Source of the DNA: an uncultured Coriobacteriales bacterium
Lineage (GTDB): Bacteria > Actinomycetota > Coriobacteriia > Coriobacteriales > UMGS124
Direction: 5' to 3'
DNA length: 5,694 nucleotides
NCBI GenBank assembly: GCA_934662525.1
Contig: CAKUKJ010000179.1
Location: 1-5,694 of the forward strand
Of this stretch, positions 1 to 5,042 are shown one piece after another. The position numbers were made by a program, and so were the translations under genes. Below the pieces are notes generated by a model, which made no database searches, had not been told where the DNA came from, and worked only from the letters and a program-made list of their open reading frames with translations. Within the stretch, counting starts at the first letter, position 1, and the number at the start of each line of letters is the position of its first letter.

Positions 1-773
1 TCCATGCCCTGGGCGACGCGCTTCTCACGGTGCGTCCGGAGTACGTCGCGCAGCGAGAGGCTCTGGAGCGGTCCGTGGCCGACGAGACGTCGCGCATGCA
101 GATCATGCTCGACCGCGTGCAGACCGCCCTGTCGAGCGAGCCCTCGGCGCAGTGCGACTTGGCCGTGGAAGTCGCAAGCGTGGCCGACATCCTCAAGAGC
201 GGCCTGTCCGGCAAGGTTCTCCAGGTCGTGCCGGGGCAGTCCACCCCCGTCATCGTGGCGGACGTTCCCCTCGTGCGCCTTGCCGTCACGCTCATCCTCG
301 AATGCGCCTGCGGTTGCGTCTCCAAGGGCGGCGTCGTCGAGGTCTCCATGCGCGCCAACGAGAACGACGTCGTGCTCGTGGTGCAAGACGACCGCCCTGC
401 GGTGCTGTGCCCCTTGGAGTCCGGCGCCTTCGAGACCGTGCCGACCTCGGCGGGCGAGGGCGTCGAGTTCGTCTACGAGAAGAAGCGCGCCGCCCTTTTG
501 CGCAACGTCCTGCTCGACCGTGCCCGCATAGAGGAGAACGACAAGGCCGCCCTCGAGGCGCTCTTGCAGGCCATGCACCTGCCTCTCGAAGCCGGGCGCT
601 CCGAGTCGAGCCGCGAGACGGCGCTCAACCGCGCCCGTGTCATGAGGCTCGACCGCCTCGTTTATGGCCTCTATGTCGCGGCCCTTGCCGTGCATGCGCA
701 TGGGGGTACCATCAAGCAACGCAAGCGCCTGGGCGGGGGCGTGGTGCTCACCATGACCTTGCCGCGCGGGTGA
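1..773 (+). CDS. Degenerate histidine-kinase-like protein, C-terminal part (5' end outside window)
   Basis: The reading frame is open from base 3 to the TGA at 771-773 and gives 256 residues with no convincing start, so the gene begins upstream. A GTG at 30 is in frame, but the frame continues sensibly before it and I see no good ribosome binding site. The first 45 residues are helical and charged, like the dimerisation helices of a sensor kinase. The rest resembles a HATPase_c fold. LILEC (about residues 97-101) sits where the N-box should be but lacks its asparagine. QDDRPAV (128-134) sits where the DxGxG G1 box should be. YGLYVAALAVHAHGG (221-235) and LGGGVVLTMTLP (243-254) match the usual kinase ending GLGLYIAKxIVxxHGG...GxGTxFxFxLP. 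About 85 residues of charged, non-canonical sequence lie between G1 and the ending. The kinase fold is seen by motif only. The nucleotide-binding residues look lost, so it may bind a partner rather than phosphorylate. The TPR-like pair follows after 115 bases. Confidence 0.6.
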   Translation, partial: HALGDALLTVRPEYVAQREALERSVADETSRMQIMLDRVQTALSSEPSAQCDLAVEVASVADILKSGLSGKVLQVVPGQSTPVIVADVPLVRLAVTLILECACGCVSKGGVVEVSMRANENDVVLVVQDDRPAVLCPLESGAFETVPTSAGEGVEFVYEKKRAALLRNVLLDRARIEENDKAALEALLQAMHLPLEAGRSESSRETALNRARVMRLDRLVYGLYVAALAVHAHGGTIKQRKRLGGGVVLTMTLPRG

Positions 774-787
774 GGCAAGCGCCCCAT

Positions 788-805
788 GTGGGCCTGTGGC
801 CCCAC
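788..805 (+). other. Short imperfect hairpin after the kinase-like gene
   Basis: GTGGGCC (788-794), loop TGT, GGCCCCAC (798-805) pair with one bulged C. No T-run follows, so it is at best a weak or factor-assisted stop signal, or simply GC-rich spacer. I see no convincing promoter in the remaining spacer up to 888, so read-through from the kinase-like gene into the TPR-like pair is possible. Confidence 0.25.
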
Positions 806-873
806 TCCAGTGCCTTGTGCAATATCGAATCCTCCGCTGTCGCAGGTCGGCAGCGTGCTCGCCGTATCTCATG

Positions 874-881
874 AAAGGAGG
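874..881 (+). promoter_or_regulatory. Strong ribosome binding site that fixes the start of the first TPR-like gene
   Basis: AAAGGAGG lies 7 bases before the ATG at 889. The frame is open upstream to an ATG at 796, but that codon has no such site, so 889 is taken as the real start. A second in-frame ATG at 895 is spaced less well. Confidence 0.85.
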
Positions 882-888
882 GCCCGCG

Positions 889-1953
889 ATGAGCATGATT
901 CCCGCCTCAGAAGATTTCGAGCGTTTGGCCGTCCGATGGGCGTCCTCGACGGCCGCGAGGGATTATCCCAACCTTGTGACCATGCTCTCGGCGTTTCCCA
1001 CCCTATATGCCAAAGACCGCGACGCCTTGCCCCAGACCGATGCCGACCGGGCGTTTGCGCTGGCTGGCCGTGCCGCCCAGATATTCGACCATCAGGTCGT
1101 CGATGCCAAGACCGAGGACGACGTCAACCGCAGCACCGCCGAGGCCACCGCGATGGTCGACGAGGCCCTCAAGCTCGACCCCGCCTGTCACGACGCCCTG
1201 CGCATTCGCAAAAACCTCCAGCGACCGTCGCGCCAGGAGATGCTCGAGTTTCTTCTAGAGGGCGCGCAGCGCGTGCACGATGAATGCAGGGCGCAGGCCG
1301 AGGCGTGCCGTGCCGTTCCGCCTGAGGGGCATCTCGGCACGGGCCCGTACATGAAGCCGTATCTGCGCTGGATGCTCGATATCGCAAACGAGCAGCTGAG
1401 CCTTGGGCGCTACCGTGCGTCGCTGGATGTGTGCCTGCGCATGCTCGATGCCGACAGCGAGGACGTCGCCGGCTTTCGTCAAGTTGCGGCACTCGATTTG
1501 GTGAAGCTTGAGGACGAGCAGGGGCTTCATGCGTTGCGTGAGCGCTTTCCCGGCGACGACAACGCCTGGTTTGCGCTTGCCGAGCTGTTCTGCGCCTACA
1601 AGCGGCGCGATTTTGAGGCTGCCGAGCGCGAGTTGCACGCCATTCTGCGCACCTATCCGCAGGCCGGCGTCACGCTGGCATATCAAGACGAGTTGCCTGC
1701 CGGCCTTTTTGGCCATCTCGAGTACGCCGAAGGTTCAGACGACGAGCTCTTCGTTGCCGTGAGCGAGTCGGCCGTCGTGCTCGATGAGAACTGCGGGGAT
1801 TTCTCAAGCCCGCTGAGCTCGTGGATCTCGATGCACCCGGATGTGGAGGCGGCTCGCGTGCTGGAGGAGTCCCGGGCGCAGGCCGCTCAAGGCCCCCAGG
1901 ACGCCAAGGGGCCGTGCGGCCCCGATTCGCAGGGGAGTGATAGGACATGCTAG
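889..1953 (+). CDS. TPR-like helical repeat protein, first of a paralogous pair
   Basis: 354 residues starting at the ATG behind AAAGGAGG. There is no signal peptide or membrane segment, so it is probably cytoplasmic. It is mostly amphipathic helix. Residues 83-107 contain a TPR-like unit (VDEALKLDPACHDAL). Residues 154-260 hold the best conserved block, starting YMKPYLR, with LGRYRASLDVCLRMLDAD and a third unit around FEAAERELHAILRTYPQAG (242-260). This block, helix pairs followed by a D/N-P-rich turn and LEDEQGL, resembles bacterial TPR proteins related to the ST7 family (consensus RPYMRARLGLA...LGR..EA...Y..ML.LNPNDNQG). The tail 329-354 is low in complexity (Gln, Gly, Asp) and probably disordered. 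It overlaps the next gene by 7 bases, and the two proteins share about 25 of 63 positions in the block from residue 154. TPR folds usually bind proteins; no catalytic motif is seen and no specific role can be named. Confidence 0.75.
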   Translation: MSMIPASEDFERLAVRWASSTAARDYPNLVTMLSAFPTLYAKDRDALPQTDADRAFALAGRAAQIFDHQVVDAKTEDDVNRSTAEATAMVDEALKLDPACHDALRIRKNLQRPSRQEMLEFLLEGAQRVHDECRAQAEACRAVPPEGHLGTGPYMKPYLRWMLDIANEQLSLGRYRASLDVCLRMLDADSEDVAGFRQVAALDLVKLEDEQGLHALRERFPGDDNAWFALAELFCAYKRRDFEAAERELHAILRTYPQAGVTLAYQDELPAGLFGHLEYAEGSDDELFVAVSESAVVLDENCGDFSSPLSSWISMHPDVEAARVLEESRAQAAQGPQDAKGPCGPDSQGSDRTC

Positions 1954-2945
1954 TGGCTGCGGAACTTACCGAGCGCCTGCTGCGCAAGGCGGTGCAGGCC
2001 GATCCTTCGCTCGCGACCGACGCCGCCCGCATGGCCGAGCTCTCACGCCAGGCCATGCGCTCGCCCCAGTCTCTTGTGAACGACGACGAGGACAAGGCCC
2101 TGCTCCTGCTGGAGAAGGCCGTCTCGCGGGCGCAGCGCGATATCGACGACGAGATGGACGCCCTCTATTATCAGTCTCCCGACGAGCCGCGCAAGCCGCC
2201 GTCGAAACTGCCGCAGACCCATGCGCTCTTGGAACGCTGCATCCAGACCGACCCACATTGCTATGACGCCCGCACGCTCGACACCATCCTCATGGCCGAC
2301 ACGTTTGAGCAGGCAGTCAGCGGCTTGGAGGAGCTTGAGCCCGAGGCCCGCGCATGGTGCGAGCAACGTTCCGCGCTTTTTGACGACGCCGTCGCAGACC
2401 CCTGGGATGCCGTGTTCATGCGTCCTTATTTGCGCATGCGTGCCCGCCGGATCGACCTGCTTGTCCAATCGGCGTGCTATCGTCAGGCCCTTGCGCTTGC
2501 CAACGAGATGCTCGATGAGGCGCCGGCCGACGGCCAAGGAATCCGCCATACCGCCGCGCTGCTCTATGCCCGCCTTGAAGACGAGGAGGGGCTGAACGCG
2601 CTTGACGTGCGTTACGAGCGCGAGGCCTCCTGTTGGATGCACATTGCCCGCAGCGTGCTGCTTTACAAGCTCGACCGTATGGACGCGGCCAAGCGCGCGC
2701 TCAACGGCTTGGCCCGGCTGTGCCCGGGCGCCGCTTATTTCCTGGCAAATCCAAGCTATGTGCCGCCGTATTTGCCCGACCGCCCCGTCTTCAAGCCGGG
2801 CTCTGCCGATGAGTCGCTCTATGCCACCTATGAGGCGGACTTCCTTGTGGTGGACACGCCCGAGTTCGTCACCTGGGCGTTGCAGCAGCCCAACTTCGCC
2901 GAGGCGGCCGACAAGTTTGGAAGGAGCCACGGCGGAGAATATTAG
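1947..2945 (+). CDS. TPR-like (ST7-related) helical repeat protein, second of the pair
   Basis: 332 residues. The start ATG at 1947 overlaps the upstream stop in ATGCTAG, and AGGGGAG at 1931-1937 is its ribosome binding site, so the two genes are very likely translationally coupled. No signal peptide or membrane helix is seen. Helical units include LLEKAVSRAQRDIDDEM (54-70), LLERCIQTDPHCYDARTL (94-111) and the conserved block 157-262, which starts VFMRPYLRMRARRIDLL and contains EMLDEAPADGQGIR, a close match to the NPNDNQGIRY turn of ST7-like bacterial TPR proteins. After it, YVPPYLPDRPVFKPGSADES (271-290) and TPEFVTWAL (304-312) match the usual C-terminal signature of that family (LP...P..Y.PGS..EA...TPGALEWL), which is weaker in the upstream paralogue. 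It is probably a cytoplasmic protein-binding scaffold; its partner is unknown. The shared operon suggests the two paralogues may form a heteromeric pair. Confidence 0.75.
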   Translation: MLVAAELTERLLRKAVQADPSLATDAARMAELSRQAMRSPQSLVNDDEDKALLLLEKAVSRAQRDIDDEMDALYYQSPDEPRKPPSKLPQTHALLERCIQTDPHCYDARTLDTILMADTFEQAVSGLEELEPEARAWCEQRSALFDDAVADPWDAVFMRPYLRMRARRIDLLVQSACYRQALALANEMLDEAPADGQGIRHTAALLYARLEDEEGLNALDVRYEREASCWMHIARSVLLYKLDRMDAAKRALNGLARLCPGAAYFLANPSYVPPYLPDRPVFKPGSADESLYATYEADFLVVDTPEFVTWALQQPNFAEAADKFGRSHGGEY

Positions 2946-3167
2946 GACACGGGATTGACTGACCGGTCGTTCCTCAGAGACGGCCCATTGGTCGCCCGGG
3001 GATGTGCGGTGCGGGCTGTCGTTAGGTGCGCCGTTTGGCATATCTTGTGGAAGTTGCTGGCTATGGGCGGCGTTGGGTATGGTATGGTAATGCGCGCTTG
3101 CTTTGGTACGCTTTAGAGATGAGACACGCGGCGTGAGGGAGAGCCTTACGCAGAATGGGAGAGTTCA
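2946..3167 (+). promoter_or_regulatory. Spacer with a possible promoter for the slyD-like gene
   Basis: 222 bases without a gene. The best promoter candidate is TTGCTG at 3054-3059 with TATGGT at 3078-3083 (18-base spacer), or an extended -10 TGGTATGGT at 3080-3088. Either would leave a leader of roughly 75-80 bases. No clear terminator follows the TPR-like gene; a short GACCGGTC palindrome near 2960 is not followed by T residues. The downstream start at 3168 is preceded by GGGAGAG at 3157-3163. Confidence 0.3.
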
Positions 3168-3653
3168 ATGGCGACTCAGGTTTCCGTCCACTATCGTGGC
3201 ACGCTCGACGACGGCACGCAGTTCGATTGCAGCTACGACCGCAACGAGCCCATCACGTTCGTCGAGGGTGCGCACCAGGTTATCCCTGGCTTTGAGAAGA
3301 CCGTCGCCGACATGCAGCCCGGCGATAAGAAGACGGCCCGCTTCGAGCCCAAGGACGCCTATGGCGAGCGCGACGAGCGTCTCGTGCAGGCCATTCCCTG
3401 CGAGTCTGTCCCCAACTACGAGCAGCTCCCCGTGGGCCAGACCGTCTACTTCCGCAACCCGGCCGGTTACCCCATGCCCGCACTCGTTCAGAAGATTGAG
3501 GACGGCAAGGTCTACCTCGACTTCAACCACAACCTCGCCGGCAAGGCCCTGACGTTCGAGCTTGAGCTTGTGAGCCGCGAGGAGGCTCCCGAGTCCTGTG
3601 GCTGCGGCGGTTCGTGTGATTCCTGCGGCGGCGGCTGCGGCGGCTGCCACTAA
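3168..3653 (+). CDS. slyD: SlyD-like FKBP-type peptidyl-prolyl cis-trans isomerase with Cys-rich tail
   Basis: 161 residues, starting at ATG behind GGGAGAG. Residues 5-62 form the first half of the FKBP fold: VHYRGTLDDGTQFDCS (7-22), then the FKBP signature VIPGFEKTVADMQPGDKK (38-55). DAYGERDERLVQAIP (63-77) leads into the insert-in-flap chaperone domain typical of SlyD (about 66-120). DFNHNLAGKALTFELELV (118-135) is the diagnostic return to the FKBP sheet. The family catalyses prolyl isomerisation and chaperones folding in the cytoplasm. In Escherichia coli the His/Cys-rich tail binds nickel and supports hydrogenase maturation. Here the tail 144-161 holds six cysteines (144, 146, 150, 153, 157, 160) and a final histidine within Gly/Ser, so metal binding is a strong inference. 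The His-rich version seen in proteobacteria is absent. No nickel-enzyme gene is next to it. The family call is firm; the symbol is by similarity. Confidence 0.93.
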   Translation: MATQVSVHYRGTLDDGTQFDCSYDRNEPITFVEGAHQVIPGFEKTVADMQPGDKKTARFEPKDAYGERDERLVQAIPCESVPNYEQLPVGQTVYFRNPAGYPMPALVQKIEDGKVYLDFNHNLAGKALTFELELVSREEAPESCGCGGSCDSCGGGCGGCH

Positions 3654-3665
3654 CGGTTCCCCAGC

Positions 3666-3746
3666 GGGTTCGCTGTGGCCGCGTTCCACGAAGCCTCACG
3701 TACGCCCAGTACGCATCGGCTCCGTGCGCCTTGCCACAGCGAACCC
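3666..3746. repeat. Nested inverted repeat of module A1
   Basis: The outer stem is perfect over 14 bp: GGGTTCGCTGTGGC (3666-3679) with GCCACAGCGAACCC (3733-3746). A middle stem of 9 pairs with one A-C mismatch joins CACGAAGCC (3687-3695) to GGCTCCGTG (3718-3726). An inner 5-bp stem joins CGTAC (3699-3703) to GTACG (3709-3713) across the loop GCCCA. The three stems are coaxial with short internal loops, giving one 81-base hairpin on either strand. No T-run follows, so it is not a classical terminator. Confidence 0.75.
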
Positions 3747-3818
3747 TTACAACCGCAGAGGCTCATGTACGTCTAGTAGGCCAAACGCCCGCACTGCGCA
3801 CCTCACCCCTGCGCGCCT

Positions 3819-3894
3819 CGCTGTAGTGCCTTCTTGCAACTGCGGAGCCTTATGTACTCCAGTGCACATCGGCTCCGTGCGCCTTGTCACAGCG
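3819..3894. repeat. Nested inverted repeat of module A2
   Basis: This has the same three-stem layout as A1 with a different sequence: CGCTGT (3819-3824) with ACAGCG (3889-3894); TGCGGAGCC (3841-3849) with GGCTCCGTG (3871-3879), the last two pairs being G-T; and TGTAC (3853-3857) with GTGCA (3862-3866) around TCCA. The outer stem is shorter than in A1. The inner and middle stems keep pairing despite base changes. Confidence 0.55.
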
Positions 3895-3984
3895 GCTCCT
3901 TACAACCGCAGAGGCTCATGTATGTCCAGTAGGCCAAAGGCCCGCACCGCGCACATCGGCTCCGTGCAACTGGCGTCTTGAATG

Positions 3985-4012
3985 AAAAGGCCCGCGTGTG
4001 CGGGCTTTTTTT
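3985..4012. terminator. Bidirectional intrinsic terminator between converging genes
   Basis: GCCCGC (3990-3995), loop GTGT and GCGGGC (4000-4005) are followed on the plus strand by seven T (4006-4012). An AAAA run at 3985-3988 extends the stem and provides a four-T tail on the minus strand. It ends the slyD-like transcript with its repeat-bearing trailer. It also lies only 15 bases past the stop of the dehydrogenase on the other strand. Confidence 0.92.
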
Positions 4013-4027
4013 GTGACTGGCTGGTTG

Positions 4028-4831
4028 CTATCTGGCAAGCTTTTTCCTTGCGGCCAAGGCGGCCTTTGTCGCGGCGCAGGTGACGCCGTAGGGGAGGATC
4101 TTGAAGGCAGCGCAGGCCAGCTTCATGTCGGGCGACGTGACGACCTTGCCTCGCCCCATGGCTGCGGCGCGAACGGCCTTGCGCACGACGTCGCAGACGT
4201 TTTCGCAACCGAAGAAGAACCCCATGCTTTTGGCCGAATCGGTGCCCGCCTCGTCCCAAAACGCGGTTTTCATGGCCTTCGGGCACACGGCGGTAGCCGT
4301 GATTCCCGTGCCGCGCAGATCCTCGTTGAGCCCGCGTGTGAGGTCGAGCACAAATCGCTTCGTGGCCCCGTACAAAGCCATGCCCGGCAGGGGCAGGTAG
4401 GCTGCCACCGACGCCATGTTCACGATGTGCGAGTCCGGCCCCATATACGGCAGCGCCGCCGAGGTGATGTCAGCCAACGCCAGGCAGTTGAGCTCGACCA
4501 TCCGTCTGACACGGTTGCCGTCCATGTCTTGATACGTCCCAAACCAGCCTGTCCCCGCGCTGTTGACCAGCCAGGAGACGTATATGCCCAGTGCGGCATT
4601 CTCGGCCGCCAATGCGGCTTCAAGCTCGCTCACGGCCCCAGACGACGTAAGATCGAGGCCAAACGCCCTTACCGGCGTGAGCGTCTCGTCCGCAAGCTGC
4701 GCGAGCTCTCCCGCGTTTCTCGCGACCGCCCAAATCTCATCAACCTGCCCGTGCAGCGCCTCATCGAGCTGCCGCACAAACTCCCGTCCCACCCCCGACG
4801 TAGCCCCCGTCACAATCACAATCCGCTTCAT
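4028..4831 (-). CDS. Short-chain dehydrogenase/reductase (SDR), NAD(P)-dependent
   Basis: 267 residues, the usual length of a classical SDR. The start is the ATG at 4831, six bases after AAGGAGG; an in-frame ATG at 4921 lies in the inverted-repeat spacer and lacks a site. The Rossmann nucleotide-binding motif is TGATSGVG (8-15). An Arg at 38 after the second strand hints at NADP(H). The NNAG motif appears as NSAG (90-93), the structural Asn is N115, and the catalytic set is S141, Y154 and K158 in YGATK. The usual PG after the sixth strand is replaced by PK (P184, K185), with T189 kept. The substrate cannot be told; such proteins are often annotated as oxidoreductases of ketones, hydroxysteroids or acyl groups. 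A C-terminal segment 239-267 is hydrophobic then basic (KKLAR), which could touch membrane or be a dimer contact. It is cytoplasmic and is transcribed towards the shared terminator. Confidence 0.93.
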   Translation of the reverse strand: MKRIVIVTGATSGVGREFVRQLDEALHGQVDEIWAVARNAGELAQLADETLTPVRAFGLDLTSSGAVSELEAALAAENAALGIYVSWLVNSAGTGWFGTYQDMDGNRVRRMVELNCLALADITSAALPYMGPDSHIVNMASVAAYLPLPGMALYGATKRFVLDLTRGLNEDLRGTGITATAVCPKAMKTAFWDEAGTDSAKSMGFFFGCENVCDVVRKAVRAAAMGRGKVVTSPDMKLACAAFKILPYGVTCAATKAALAARKKLAR

Positions 4832-4837
4832 CTCACG

Positions 4838-4844
4838 CCTCCTT
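4838..4844 (-). promoter_or_regulatory. Ribosome binding site of the SDR gene
   Basis: AAGGAGG on the minus strand, six bases before ATG 4831. It rules out the longer reading from 4921, which would translate through the inverted repeat. Confidence 0.88.
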
Positions 4845-4856
4845 GCCGAACCGGCC

Positions 4857-4895
4857 TTTATACAAAACGGGGGTGGTTCCTCTGGAACCACCCCC
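4857..4895 (-). promoter_or_regulatory. Perfect 12-bp palindrome with TATAAA: operator/promoter of the SDR gene or terminator of the isomerase gene
   Basis: GGGGGTGGTTCC and GGAACCACCCCC (4869-4880 and 4884-4895) pair perfectly around three bases. On the minus strand the palindrome is followed by GTTTTG and then TATAAA (4862-4857), which lies 25 bases before the dehydrogenase start and could be a -10 box. In that reading the palindrome covers the -35 region, as an operator would. Alternatively the GC stem followed by four T is a modest intrinsic terminator for the isomerase gene ending 150 bases upstream. I cannot decide from sequence; both may hold. Confidence 0.5.
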
Positions 4896-4945
4896 AACCT
4901 TATTTCCCTTTCGTTCCCCAACGAGCGCGAAGCGAATCCTCCCGA

Positions 4946-5025
4946 GGCCCTGGCGCTATGCCTCAGGCGAGTTTTTCGCCGCTCTTTGGCGAAACTGTCT
5001 GAGCCTGTGGCATAGCGCCAGGGCC
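4946..5025. repeat. Long hairpin with perfect 17-bp stem
   Basis: GGCCCTGGCGCTATGCC (4946-4962) and GGCATAGCGCCAGGGCC (5009-5025) are exact inverted copies. Inside them CAGGC pairs with GCCTG, and TTTCGCC (4974-4980) pairs with GGCGAAA (4988-4994) around GCTCTTT. The whole 80 bases therefore form one interrupted hairpin. It starts 18 bases after the isomerase stop on the minus strand. No T-run follows on either strand, so it is more likely an mRNA 3'-end stabiliser, a protein-binding or cruciform site, or a REP-like unit than a classical terminator. Confidence 0.8.
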
Positions 5026-5042
5026 CAGTGCGACTTCCATTC

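Larger units (their letters stand above)
3661..3975. repeat. Duplicated hairpin-forming intergenic repeat, two A-B units plus a truncated third
   Basis: This stretch fills the gene-free region after the slyD-like gene. Four related modules begin at 3693 (A1), 3760 (B1), 3847 (A2) and 3913 (B2), each carrying a core like CTCAYGTAYGYCYAGTASGC. A1-B1 recurs as A2-B2 with a 153-154 base period; 3714-3801 and 3867-3954 differ at 8 of 88 positions by eye. CATCGGCTCCGTGC occurs three times (3714, 3867, 3954), the last being the start of a cut-off third copy. A modules fold into nested hairpins (see separate entries). The frame across it can be read as protein, but that frame overlaps the slyD-like gene and has no start of its own, so I treat it as non-coding. 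It lies in the 3' part of the slyD-like transcript. It could be a REP- or MITE-like family, but copy number elsewhere is unknown. Confidence 0.8.

Noticed and set aside
815..843. Promoter for the TPR-like operon from TTGTGC at 815
   Set aside because: No acceptable -10 box lies 16-18 bases downstream (TGTCGC is at the place), so I do not call it.
152..874. Arg-rich plus-strand frame overlapping the kinase-like gene
   Set aside because: The composition (Arg, Gly, Pro, Ala) is typical of an out-of-frame reading of GC-rich DNA. The other frame has kinase-like motifs.
2043..3041. Long minus-strand frame opposite the second TPR-like gene
   Set aside because: It is a shadow of GC-rich coding sequence. 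The plus-strand gene has a ribosome binding site, coupling to its neighbour and recognisable family motifs.
3661..3975. CRISPR array
   Set aside because: The repeated units are long (about 153 bases) and diverged, and only two to three copies exist. There are no short identical repeats with unique spacers of even length, and no cas genes.
3598..3981. Open plus-strand frame across the intergenic repeat, giving a protein with two copies of a IGSVRL...YNRRGSC-like repeat
   Set aside because: It begins inside the slyD-like gene in another frame, has no ribosome binding site, and its repetition simply mirrors the DNA repeat. The base changes follow hairpin pairing rather than codon positions.
3998..5002. 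Long plus-strand frame opposite the dehydrogenase
   Set aside because: It is an antisense shadow of a gene with all SDR motifs, and it runs through the terminator T-run and both inverted repeats.
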